Positions 9,098 through 18,783 of a stretch of DNA of 64,000 nt are shown here, piece by piece. This stretch comes from Hymenobacter polaris (GTDB taxonomy: Bacteria > Bacteroidota > Bacteroidia > Cytophagales > Hymenobacteraceae), in the NCBI RefSeq assembly GCF_012927305.1, contig NZ_JABBGH010000003.1, positions 806,001-870,000 on the forward strand, read 5' to 3'. How positions within the stretch are numbered: the stretch's first letter is position 1; the number at the start of each line of letters is the position of its first letter. The position numbers and the translations under genes are program-made. Under the pieces are notes generated by a model, which saw nothing but the letters and a program-made list of their open reading frames with translations, was not told the origin of the DNA and did not search any database.

Positions 9098-10483
9098 ATG
9101 AATATACATAGTTTACGTCAACTAACTACTCGTGCAACATTGCTACTTGGCTTAGGCCTAGGGGTAGGGGCCTGTGACAAAGCCCTAAACGTGGAGCCGC
9201 AGACTAGTATCGTCTCAGATAAAGGTTATAGCACTAGGGCAGACGCAGCTGCCGGTTTGCTAGGCTGCTACGACGCTCTGCAAAACACCAACTATTACGG
9301 TGCCTCGTTTCCGTCGGACATCGATATGGTGTCGAATAACATCATTGAGGTAGGTACTTATAACACTACCTATGGCCTGATAGCACAAAATCAGATTTCG
9401 GCCGATAACGGTGAGATGTCCACTCTGTGGTCCAGCATGTACGATGCCATCAACCGCTGCAACTATCTGTTACAGCAAAGCGACAACATTAGCGACCCTG
9501 CGTTTGCCAAGCTAGCTACGCAGGCCGAAGCCCGTGCTATTCGGGCTCTTTGCTACATGAATTTGCTCTCGCTATGGGGCGGCACCACGGCTGGCTACGG
9601 CTATTCGGGCGGAGCGGGCGTACCACTGCGCCTAACGGCTACTACAGCAATTGGTGCCCAAACTACCCCGCTGGCACGCTCTTCGGAAGCCGATGTGGCT
9701 ACAGCTATTCGCGCCGACTTAGATTTTGCTATCGCCAACCTGTCGGCTGGCACAGGTACTCGCGTAACTAAAAACGCGGCACAAGCTTTGCGTGCTCGTT
9801 TTGAACTGCGTATGCGCAATTACGCTGATGCACTGAAATTTGCTCAGCAGGTACCGGTTGTATCTGGATTTACTACGGCGGCGCCTTCGTCTACGACTAC
9901 GCCCGATGCTATCTGGCAACTATTCTTTTCGGCTACCGATCAGAACTTGTACGCCTTTTACTGGTTTCCGTCGCCAGGCGGACGTAACGAGTTTGACCCA
10001 AGCCAGGGGCTAATTAATGCGCACACCACGGGTGACCTGCGCTTGCCAATTAACAACAGTACCGTTACGGCTGGTACTACACTTAAATACACACACACGA
10101 GCACGCGCGATGATTACTTTAACATTGTGCGCTATGCCGAGGTAGTGCTCACTATCGCCGAAGCAGCGGCTCAAACTGGCGACCTTATTACCGCTACCAC
10201 CCAACTGAACATTATCCGTAAACGGGCCGGCTTAGCTAATTCCACTGCTAATACTGCGGCTGGTCTAATTACGGATATTCTGCTACAGCGGCGTTTAGAG
10301 CTAGCCTACGAAGGCCACTACTGGATTGACTTGCGCCGCACCAATACCGTGCAGTCGACGCTGGGCACCGGGTCTACTACTAACCCTAACGCCTGGGACC
10401 AGGCCTACCGCAACTTGTTTCCGCTGCCGCTACGCGATATTAACCTCGCGCCGGGTGTGCTGACGCAGAACCCTGGTTTTTAA
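9098..10483 (+). CDS. SusD/RagB-family outer-membrane lipoprotein
   Basis: This 461-residue surface lipoprotein partners the SusC encoded just upstream. A lipoprotein signal ends in LGLGLGVGAC, with the lipobox Cys near residue 26. The body holds the SusD helical repeats, for example WSSMYDAINRCNYLLQQ and AEARAIRALCYMNLLSLWG. The typical C-terminus reads LQRRLELAYEGHYWIDLRR, then NLFPLPLRDINLAPGVLTQN. It differs in type from the partial SusD-like_2 protein at the left edge; this one is the classic RagB/SusD form. The gene ends 17 bp before a strong bidirectional terminator. Confidence 0.93.
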   Translation: MNIHSLRQLTTRATLLLGLGLGVGACDKALNVEPQTSIVSDKGYSTRADAAAGLLGCYDALQNTNYYGASFPSDIDMVSNNIIEVGTYNTTYGLIAQNQISADNGEMSTLWSSMYDAINRCNYLLQQSDNISDPAFAKLATQAEARAIRALCYMNLLSLWGGTTAGYGYSGGAGVPLRLTATTAIGAQTTPLARSSEADVATAIRADLDFAIANLSAGTGTRVTKNAAQALRARFELRMRNYADALKFAQQVPVVSGFTTAAPSSTTTPDAIWQLFFSATDQNLYAFYWFPSPGGRNEFDPSQGLINAHTTGDLRLPINNSTVTAGTTLKYTHTSTRDDYFNIVRYAEVVLTIAEAAAQTGDLITATTQLNIIRKRAGLANSTANTAAGLITDILLQRRLELAYEGHYWIDLRRTNTVQSTLGTGSTTNPNAWDQAYRNLFPLPLRDINLAPGVLTQNPGF

Positions 10484-10500
10484 TTCAGGGCTTTAGCTAT

Positions 10501-10537
10501 AAAAAAACCCTCAGCCAATGCGGCTGAGGGTTTTTTT
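10501..10537. terminator. Bidirectional intrinsic terminator between susD and hslU
   Basis: A stem of CCCTCAGCC and GGCTGAGGG is flanked by seven A on one side and seven T on the other, so it can stop transcription from either direction. It lies between the convergent ends of susD (10483) and hslU (10552). Confidence 0.92.
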
Positions 10538-10551
10538 GCCCTAGGGATGCC

Positions 10552-11985
<1,434 letters not shown>

Positions 11986-12140
11986 ACGGGTAAAAAGGAT
12001 AGTTCAGACTAGCACAAGCTGAAAGAACGTCAGGCCGCCTAGGCCAGAGTCCTTGCGCAGGGCCAGCAGGCAGTACCCCCAACGACCCTGCCAAGATGCT
12101 GCGGCCGGCGCAGCCTGCCATTCTTTGCAACGCAAAAAAG

Positions 12141-13172
12141 CTAGTCGTTGCGCGGCGCGGCGGCGCCAAAATTGTGGCTCAGCGTAAAATAATTGCTGCT
12201 GCCGGCCGCCTGCAGCGTGGCGTAGGTATAGTCGAGCTGAAACTGCGCAATGCGCACTTTGGCCCCGAAGCTGAAGCCCGCCCCGCCGCCTACGTTGGCC
12301 AGGCGCAGCTCGCGAGCCTGCAGGTGGTTGTAGCCCGCCCGCAGGCTCAGGCCCTTGCCCAGCAGCAGCTCGGCGCCCACCGTGAGGTGCCGGGCCAGGT
12401 TGTCGGCAAAGTTGCGCTGCGCCCGGATGGTATCGCCCGCCGCATTGGTCGAGGTCGAGTTAGGGTCGAGGTACTGAATATTCCACTGCTGCAAGTGGTG
12501 GGCCGTGAAGGTGAAGCGCAGCGGCATGTGCTCGGGCTTGACGGTGGTGCCCAACTGCACATCAAGCGGCAGCGGCTCGCGCGCGGCGGCCGTGTAGGGC
12601 ACCAGCATGTAGCCCGCGTTGCGCACCACCAGCCCCACTGTAAAGTCCTGCTCGGCGTGGGGCTTCCAAAGCACACCTGCGTCGGCGGCCAGCCCTAGGG
12701 CCCGGTTACCGGCCAGGCCCGAGGCCGCCAGCTTGGCCGTGAGGCCAAACGTAAACTGGCCCTTGGTGTACGAGTCGGCCGCCGCCAGCGCGTACTCATT
12801 CACCGAAAACGTGCCTAGCGAGTTGCCCGCCGCGTCGTAGCTCTCAAAACTGCCGTAGTTCAAGTAGGTGAGCCCCAGGCCGAAGCGCCCGCGCTTCTCG
12901 GTGTTGAACACATAAGCCGCCGTGCTCTGCCGAATGTCCGTCACGTAGCCCACGTAGCTCACGCCCACGCCGTGGTCCATGTCGGCATTGAGCAGGGCCG
13001 GGCTGGCCAGAAACTGCGTGGGGTCGCTGCTGCGGGCCGAGGCCGTCATGCCCCCTAGGGCCGCCACCTGGGCCGAAGGCGGCAGCTCCAGAAACGGAAA
13101 CGCGTGCCGACCACCCAGCTGCGCCTGGGCAGCGAACGGCAGGAGCACTAAAAAAGCGGAGAGGTGCTTCAT
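12141..13172 (-). CDS. porQ: PorQ, type IX secretion outer-membrane protein
   Basis: 343 residues with a signal peptide (MKHLSAFLVLLPFAAQAQ). The body matches PorQ-type outer-membrane beta-barrel proteins: FLELPPSAQVAALGGMTAS near the N-terminus, a SPALLNADM segment, then GVSYVGYVTDIRQSTAAYVF. PorQ belongs to the FadL-like barrels of the T9SS and is needed, in species where it was studied, for cargo attachment or release at the surface. The assignment is by family resemblance. The call fits with the T9SS cargo at 57227 and the PorE-like protein at 16249. It is a single gene with a minus-strand promoter-like element almost touching its start. Confidence 0.82.
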   Translation of the reverse strand: MKHLSAFLVLLPFAAQAQLGGRHAFPFLELPPSAQVAALGGMTASARSSDPTQFLASPALLNADMDHGVGVSYVGYVTDIRQSTAAYVFNTEKRGRFGLGLTYLNYGSFESYDAAGNSLGTFSVNEYALAAADSYTKGQFTFGLTAKLAASGLAGNRALGLAADAGVLWKPHAEQDFTVGLVVRNAGYMLVPYTAAAREPLPLDVQLGTTVKPEHMPLRFTFTAHHLQQWNIQYLDPNSTSTNAAGDTIRAQRNFADNLARHLTVGAELLLGKGLSLRAGYNHLQARELRLANVGGGAGFSFGAKVRIAQFQLDYTYATLQAAGSSNYFTLSHNFGAAAPRND

Positions 13173-13176
13173 CGTT

Positions 13177-13184
13177 CGAAGGTA
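13177..13184 (-). promoter_or_regulatory. Candidate -7 element of porQ (TACCTTCG)
   Basis: TACCTTCG on the minus strand resembles the Bacteroidota -7 consensus TAnnTTTG with one change. It ends 4 bp before the porQ ATG, which would give a transcript with almost no leader. No convincing -33 element is seen. Confidence 0.35.
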
Positions 13185-13243
13185 ACGAGCATAGGCAGCG
13201 AAATAATGAATGGAGTAGAGATAGAAAAAACAATAAAAGCGAA

Positions 13244-13324
13244 CGTCATGCTAAGCTTGTCAAAGCATCTCTACCGCATCGTTAGGCGGCGTGGTAGAGA
13301 TGCTTTGACAAGCTCAGCATGACG
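13244..13324. repeat. Dispersed long hairpin, copy A (after lon)
   Basis: An 81-bp inverted repeat with arms of about 30 bp that begin CGTCATGCT and run to GCATCTCTACC. It is the first of seven such elements in the window. It starts 25 bp past the lon stop codon, where a terminator would be expected. Confidence 0.9.
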
Positions 13325-13348
13325 CGCTGATTTCCTGTTGTGGGCTGG

Positions 13349-15856
13349 CTACTGCACCTCCACGCTGGGCCCTAGGGGCGCGGGCGCCTCGTTGCGCACT
13401 GGCAGCTTCTGGGGGCGCGCCACCAGCTCGGGCAGCAGGGCCACGGCCAGCACGTCATCCACGCGCTCGGCGTAGTGAATGCGCACGCCCTTGAGATAGT
13501 CGGCCGGAATCTCGTCCACGTCCTTGCGGTTTTTGGGCGAGAGGATAATAGTGTCGATGCCGGCCCGGCGCGCGGCCAGCAGCTTCTCCTTGATGCCGCC
13601 CACCGGCAGCACCCGGCCGCGCAGGGTAATTTCGCCTGTCATGGCCAGGTGCGGGCGCACCCGGCGCTGGGTGTAGGCCGAGGCGATGCTGGTAAAAATG
13701 GCAATGCCGGCGCTCGGCCCGTCCTTCGGAATGCCGCCCTCGGGAAAGTGAATGTGCAAGTCGTACTGCTCAAACAGGCGGTAGTCGATGCCTAGTTCGT
13801 CGGCCCGTGAGCGCAGGTAGGAGAGGGCCGTGATGGCCGATTCCTTCATCACGTCGCCAAGCTGCCCGCTGAGCGTGAGCTTGCCCCGCCCGCGACTTAG
13901 CAAGCTCTCCACGAACAGAATGTCGCCGCCCACGCTCGTCCAGGCCAGGCCCGTTACCACGCCCGCCGTGTCGTGGTCCTGGTCTTTGTCGCGGTCGAAG
14001 CGCGGCGCGCCCAGAATCTTCTGCACCTCGGCCGGGTCAATTTGGGCGGGTAGGGGCTCCTTGCCAGCCTTGCGGCGGGCTAGGTTGCGCGTGAGGGCCG
14101 CCAGCTGGCGCTCCAGGCTGCGCACGCCACTCTCGCGGGTGTAGTCGTCGGCCACGCGGTGCAGGGCCGGGTCGGTTATCTTCACCTCGGTTTCGCCCAG
14201 TCCGTGCTCGCGCAATTGCTTGGGCCAGAGGTGCTTCTTGGCAATCTGCACTTTCTCCTCCTGGGTGTAGCCCGTCAGGTCGATAATTTCCATCCGGTCG
14301 CGCAGCGCCGGCTGAATAGTATCGAGCGAGTTGGCGGTGGCAATGAACAGCACCTTGCTCAGGTCATACTCCACCTCCAAGTAGTTATCGGTGAAGGTTG
14401 AGTTCTGCTCGGGGTCCAGCACCTCCAGCAGCGCCGAGCTAGGGTCGCCGCGGAAGTCGCTGCTCACCTTGTCAATCTCATCCAGCACAATCACCGGGTT
14501 GTCCACGCCCGCCTTTTTAAGCTGCGAAATAATGCGGCCGGGCATGGCGCCCACGTAGGTTTTGCGGTGCCCCCGTATCTCGGCCTCGTCGCGCACGCCG
14601 CCCAGGCTCAGGCGCACATACTTGCGCCCTAGGGCCTGCGCAATGCTGCGGCCCAGGCTGGTCTTGCCCACGCCGGGCGGGCCGTAGAGGCACAAAATCG
14701 GCGCCTTCAAATCCTGCTTCAGCTTCAGCACCGCCAGGTATTCCAAGATGCGCTCCTTCACCTTTTCCAGCCCGAAGTGGTCGGCATCCAGGATTTTCTT
14801 GGTGCTTTTTAGGTTAAACTTATCCTTGGTCGTATCGCCCCAAGGCAAGTCGAGCAGAAACTCCACGTAATTGAGCGTCACGGGGTAGTCGGGCGCCATC
14901 TGGTTGAGGCGGCCCAGCTTCGCCAGCTCCTTGTCGAAGTGCTTGGCCACGGCTTCGGGCCACTTTTTGCCCACGGCGCGGGCCCGCAGCGCGGCCACGT
15001 CGCCCTCGGGGCTGCCCTCGCCCTGGCCCAGCTCGTCCTGCAAGGTCTTGAGCTGCTTGCGCAGGAAGTATTCGCGCTGCTCGGCGTCAATGCCGGTGTG
15101 CACCTTGGTGCGAATGTCGTTCTTGATTTCGAGCAGCTCAATCTGGCGCAGCAGCGCTTCGAGCAGCTGGCGGGCCTGGGTTTCGGGCTCGGCCAGCTCC
15201 AGCAGGGCCTGCTTGGCCGGCACTTCTAGCTGCACGTTGCTGCTCAAAAAATGCGTCAGAAAGGCCGGCGACTGAATGCCCTCCAGCATGGTGCGGGCTT
15301 CCAGGGGTATCTCGGGGGTTAGCTCCAGCACCTTGCCAGCGGCTTCGCGCAGGCTTTGCAGCAGCACCATTTCCCCATCGAGATTAGGGTCCAGGGCCTT
15401 CTCCTCAAAGTACGTAACCCGCGCCGTGAGCTGCGGGGCAAAGCTTATTTCCTCGCCCACCACGAAGCGCAGCTGGCCCTGAATGATAATGGTAACGGTA
15501 TCGTCGGGCTGGTCGATGAGCTTTAGAATGCGCGCCAGCGTACCCACCGGGTAGAGGTCGGCTACGCTGGGCTCATCCACATCGGCTTGGCGCTGAGCGA
15601 CTACGCCAATTAGTTTCTCGGGCTTAGCGGCGAGCTTGCGCACCAGCTTCACGCTTTTGCGGCGCGTTACCGTCACGGGCAGCACCACGCCCGGAAAGAG
15701 CACCGTGTTGCGCACTGGCAGCAGAGCCAGGGTAGCGGGAGCGTCGGCGGCAGGCAGTAGGTGGTCGGGGTCGGCCGCCATAATGGCAATGGCTTCGGAT
15801 GGCGAGTCGGGGCCACCCGCTGCCGAACGGCCGGGGCGGGACAAATCAAAGGGCAT
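13349..15856 (-). CDS. lon: Lon ATP-dependent serine protease
   Basis: An 835-residue cytoplasmic protease that unfolds and degrades damaged and regulatory proteins. The N-terminal substrate domain contains LLPVRNTVLFPGVVLPVTV. The AAA+ module carries Walker A GPPGVGKTSLG and Walker B VIVLDEIDK. The C-terminal protease domain has KDGPSAGIAIFTS with the catalytic Ser near residue 715 and GGIKEKLLAA with the catalytic Lys near 758, the spacing expected for Lon. I chose the ATG at 15856; a TTG two codons upstream is less likely. The first 40 residues are a loosely conserved leader before the Lon domain, so a later start cannot be excluded. A dispersed hairpin follows the gene. Confidence 0.97.
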   Translation of the reverse strand: MPFDLSRPGRSAAGGPDSPSEAIAIMAADPDHLLPAADAPATLALLPVRNTVLFPGVVLPVTVTRRKSVKLVRKLAAKPEKLIGVVAQRQADVDEPSVADLYPVGTLARILKLIDQPDDTVTIIIQGQLRFVVGEEISFAPQLTARVTYFEEKALDPNLDGEMVLLQSLREAAGKVLELTPEIPLEARTMLEGIQSPAFLTHFLSSNVQLEVPAKQALLELAEPETQARQLLEALLRQIELLEIKNDIRTKVHTGIDAEQREYFLRKQLKTLQDELGQGEGSPEGDVAALRARAVGKKWPEAVAKHFDKELAKLGRLNQMAPDYPVTLNYVEFLLDLPWGDTTKDKFNLKSTKKILDADHFGLEKVKERILEYLAVLKLKQDLKAPILCLYGPPGVGKTSLGRSIAQALGRKYVRLSLGGVRDEAEIRGHRKTYVGAMPGRIISQLKKAGVDNPVIVLDEIDKVSSDFRGDPSSALLEVLDPEQNSTFTDNYLEVEYDLSKVLFIATANSLDTIQPALRDRMEIIDLTGYTQEEKVQIAKKHLWPKQLREHGLGETEVKITDPALHRVADDYTRESGVRSLERQLAALTRNLARRKAGKEPLPAQIDPAEVQKILGAPRFDRDKDQDHDTAGVVTGLAWTSVGGDILFVESLLSRGRGKLTLSGQLGDVMKESAITALSYLRSRADELGIDYRLFEQYDLHIHFPEGGIPKDGPSAGIAIFTSIASAYTQRRVRPHLAMTGEITLRGRVLPVGGIKEKLLAARRAGIDTIILSPKNRKDVDEIPADYLKGVRIHYAERVDDVLAVALLPELVARPQKLPVRNEAPAPLGPSVEVQ

Positions 15857-15927
15857 GAGCAAAGCAGAAATAAACCAGCCGCGCAGCGCGGCACGGGCTG
15901 CCAGAGTGGCAGCTCACCAGCACCCGG

Positions 15928-15935
15928 CGAAGGTA
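15928..15935 (-). promoter_or_regulatory. Candidate -7 element of lon (TACCTTCG)
   Basis: TACCTTCG on the minus strand, one change from TAnnTTTG, lies about 70 bp upstream of the lon ATG. The same octamer occurs before porQ. Confidence 0.35.
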
Positions 15936-16248
15936 CGGCCGGGGCAAGCGGGGTAAAGCACAAGCCCCGTGCCAAGCAAAAAACCGCCGCGCTCACCTCG
16001 CGCAGCTCCGCGCCCCTAGGCTCTGCATCCGCCAAAAGCTAGCCCCGGCTCGGCCCAGCCAACGCAAGCCCGCGCTAGCCAGGCAATGGCTGCCGGACGG
16101 CGCGGGCCCGCAGCCGAAAGCAGGAAGTAAAAATGTGATTTTAAGCAGCTAATCCCATACTTTGCCAAGCCCCGCGAGCAGGTAATTTGACAATAGCCGC
16201 GCTTTGGTGAGAACTTGCAGCTTACTTACGCTATAGCTTGTGAATGTA
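15936..16248. other. Intergenic region between divergent lon and the OmpA-family gene
   Basis: No gene is visible. The right half, from about 16120, becomes AT-rich and should hold the promoter of the gene at 16249. I see no clear TAnnTTTG element there. Confidence 0.35.
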
Positions 16249-18411
16249 ATGTTAAAAATTATATATTATTGCTTGATTACGTGCGGGTTGCAACTTGCTG
16301 GGGTAACTAGCGCGTGGGCCCAGCTTAACCCGCGCTTCCAACCGGGGGGGGGCATGGATAACCCTGGCCGCAAAACCACGAAGCCCTTGCCACCGCCGCG
16401 GGCCACGCCAGCCCCTAGGGCTGCTGCCCCAGCTAAAGCCGCGCCTACCGATACGAGCCGCCGCGCCGCCCACACGCCCTACCGCCAGCAGGTGCTGCGT
16501 GCCACGGCCAAGCGCCAGCTGCGCGTGCGCGCCGATGGTACGCCCGACTTTCCTAACGTCAACAAAGTGGCGTTTTACGAGGATAAAAAGGCGCTCAAGG
16601 CCATTCAGCGGGCCGAGCGGCGGCACCATTACGGCGAGGCCCGCACCCTGCTGGAGGAGTACGTGCACCACTTCGGCATCGATAACTTCTACCGCAACAC
16701 CGACTTACTGTGGCACCTGGGGCAGCTGTGGCAGCGCGACAGCACCCAGGCCGAGCGCGCCAAGGCTTACTTCCGCCTGGCCCTCAAGCACCACCGCACC
16801 GATGTGACGCGCGTGCAGCTCTACTACGATTCGCTAGAGCAGAAAACGACCGACCTCTACGTGCCGCTCAAGGTGTACTACGACATTGTGGAGTACCGCA
16901 AGAGTATCAACACGTTCCACCCGCCCAAGGGGATTTACACCAACATGGGCAGCGGCATCAACTCCGAGGCCGCCGACTACGGCCCTACCCTAGGGGCGGC
17001 CGACTCGGTGCTGCTCTTCACCTCGAAGCGCAAGCAGCGCGGCAGCACGCTCAAGCGGGTGGTGGACGAAGACTTGTACACCTCGCACCGCGAAGGCGCC
17101 ACTTTCTGGACCGACGCCGAGCCCCTGCCCAAGCCCATTAACTCTTCTTATAACGAGGGCTCGGCGTGCTTCTCGCACGACGGGCGCACCATCTTTTTCG
17201 CCCGCTGCGAGTGCCCCACCTGCCACGGCAACTGCGACTTGTTCACGGCCAGCCTGGGCAAGGATGGCAAGTGGAGCACGCCCAAGAGCCTGGGGGCGCT
17301 GGTAAACTCGCCTAACTGGGATTCGCAGCCCGCCCTCTCGCCCCGTGAGGATACGCTTTACTTCGCCAGCGACCGCCTAGGGGGCTTCGGGCTCAGCGAC
17401 ATCTACTACACGGTGAAGGGCAAAAACGGCCAGTGGGGCAAAGCGATGAATATGGGGCCCGTGGTAAACACCCGCGAAAGTGAGGTGAGCCCCTATTTCC
17501 ACCCCAAGTACCAGGTGCTGTACTTCAGCTCGCGTGGGCAGCTGCTCAACTTTGGCGACTTCGACATCTACAAGACCTACCGGGTGCAAGGCCGCTGGCA
17601 GGAGCCGCGCAACATTGGGCCGCTGGTAAATGGCAAAGGGTCAGAGTATTACTTCACTATCGACAGCCAGAGCAAGAACCTCTACTACGCCCGCTCGGAG
17701 GAGAAGGACATGCAGAACCTGGATTTGTTCTCTTTCCCGCTGCCCATGGAAGCCCAGCCGCTGGCCACCACCCAGGTGAGCGGTACCCTACTCGACTCGG
17801 TGAGTAGCAAACCACTGAAAGGCATCATTAGCATCATCGACCTCGACAACGGTATTGAGGTGGCTAGCAAGTACCTGCGGCCCGATGGCTCGTTCGACTT
17901 CAACCTCATCGACGGCTCGCGCTACGCCATGCTCATTCAGAGCCCCGACTTTTTTTCGGTCGAAAAGCAGTTTGCCTTGAAAGGGGACACGGTGATGACG
18001 CTGCTCACCAACAGCATCGACTATAAGCTGCCGCTCATCTTCCGCAACATCGAGTTTGAGCCCGGTAAGGCCGGTATTCTGTCCTCTATGCACCCCACGC
18101 TCGACCGCATTAGCCTGTTCTTGGTTGACCACCCGAACTTCCGCCTCAGCATTGCGGGCCACACCGATGGCCGCGGCGACCCGGAGGTAAACGAAAAGCT
18201 CTCGCAGGACCGCGCCGAGGAAATCCGCCGCTACATCGAGCGCAAGGGCAAACTTGGCCCCAACCGCATCGATAGCTTCGGCTACGGCGCTAGCAAGCCC
18301 CTCAAAGACGAGCTAACCGAGGCCGACGCCCGCGTAAACCGCCGCGTCGAGTTCCGCCTGCTTAAGCCCGAAGAAAGCAAGGCGGGTGCAGCCGGCGATA
18401 CCAAGTGGTGA
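16249..18411 (+). CDS. PorE-like TPR / PD40 / OmpA envelope protein
   Basis: 720 residues. A signal peptide (MLKIIYYCLITCGLQLAG, then VTSAWAQ) is followed by a Pro/Ala-rich linker. A TPR-like helical part follows (about 105-190, with AYFRLALKHHRTDVTRVQLY). Then comes a PD40/WD40-like beta-propeller (about 230-500; repeats such as PALSPREDTLYFASDRLGG). A carboxypeptidase-regulatory-like domain (about 515-590) and a C-terminal OmpA peptidoglycan-binding domain (about 605-710, AGHTDGRGDPEVNEKLSQDR) complete it. This order is that of PorE, a T9SS-associated protein thought to anchor the machinery to peptidoglycan, but similar architectures also occur in other Bacteroidota OmpA proteins. I prefer the ATG at 16249 to a GTG three codons upstream, because it starts the signal peptide cleanly. 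Confidence 0.8.
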   Translation: MLKIIYYCLITCGLQLAGVTSAWAQLNPRFQPGGGMDNPGRKTTKPLPPPRATPAPRAAAPAKAAPTDTSRRAAHTPYRQQVLRATAKRQLRVRADGTPDFPNVNKVAFYEDKKALKAIQRAERRHHYGEARTLLEEYVHHFGIDNFYRNTDLLWHLGQLWQRDSTQAERAKAYFRLALKHHRTDVTRVQLYYDSLEQKTTDLYVPLKVYYDIVEYRKSINTFHPPKGIYTNMGSGINSEAADYGPTLGAADSVLLFTSKRKQRGSTLKRVVDEDLYTSHREGATFWTDAEPLPKPINSSYNEGSACFSHDGRTIFFARCECPTCHGNCDLFTASLGKDGKWSTPKSLGALVNSPNWDSQPALSPREDTLYFASDRLGGFGLSDIYYTVKGKNGQWGKAMNMGPVVNTRESEVSPYFHPKYQVLYFSSRGQLLNFGDFDIYKTYRVQGRWQEPRNIGPLVNGKGSEYYFTIDSQSKNLYYARSEEKDMQNLDLFSFPLPMEAQPLATTQVSGTLLDSVSSKPLKGIISIIDLDNGIEVASKYLRPDGSFDFNLIDGSRYAMLIQSPDFFSVEKQFALKGDTVMTLLTNSIDYKLPLIFRNIEFEPGKAGILSSMHPTLDRISLFLVDHPNFRLSIAGHTDGRGDPEVNEKLSQDRAEEIRRYIERKGKLGPNRIDSFGYGASKPLKDELTEADARVNRRVEFRLLKPEESKAGAAGDTKW

Positions 18412-18459
18412 GCTTCGCAATACCATTATCACCGGAAACGATGCCCACGAAGCCTGAAA

Positions 18460-18506
18460 AGCAGCGCCGTTGAGCCAGCAACCCATGCTGGCTCAACGGC
18501 GCTGCT
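18460..18506. terminator. Long hairpin after the OmpA-family gene
   Basis: A perfect 20-bp stem with a 7-nt loop lies 49 bp after the stop codon. There is no T run after it, so it may act as a weak terminator or protect the mRNA 3' end. Confidence 0.55.
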
Positions 18507-18555
18507 CCACTCTCTTTACAGCCGCTAGTCAACTCTTCCAGTAGTAGACAAGCAA

Positions 18556-18590
18556 AAAGTCCCGCTAAGTGCTTGACTTAGCGGGACTTT
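18556..18590 (-). terminator. Intrinsic terminator of tRNA-Cys
   Basis: A 15-bp perfect stem (AAAGTCCCGCTAAGT and its complement, loop of 5) with A and T tracts at its ends lies 14 bp beyond the 3' end of the tRNA gene. It can work in both directions. Confidence 0.85.
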
Positions 18591-18604
18591 AATGGTATAA
18601 GAGA

Positions 18605-18674
18605 GGTAACGGGCGGATTCGAACCGCCGTAGGAGGTTTTGCAGACCTCTACCTAGCCACTCGGTCACGTTACC
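18605..18674 (-). tRNA. tRNA-Cys (anticodon GCA)
   Basis: Read on the minus strand, the 70-nt sequence folds as a cloverleaf. The acceptor arm is GGTAACG with CGTTACC. The anticodon stem AGAGGT/ACCTC carries a loop with anticodon GCA. The T arm contains GGTTCGAATCC. CCA is not encoded. A terminator follows directly. Confidence 0.95.
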
Positions 18675-18729
18675 GGCTTGGGGCTGCAAAAGTACGAAGG
18701 AAAACCGTTTGGTGTAGCTTCTGCCCACA

Positions 18730-18763
18730 AAAAAGCCCCGAACCTCACGGCTCGGGGCTTTTT
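18730..18763 (-). terminator. Intrinsic terminator of rpsA
   Basis: AAAAAGCCCCGA pairs with TCGGGGCTTTTT across a 10-nt loop, 21 bp past the rpsA stop codon on the minus strand. Confidence 0.9.
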
Positions 18764-18783
18764 AACTAGCCTACTGCCAAAGC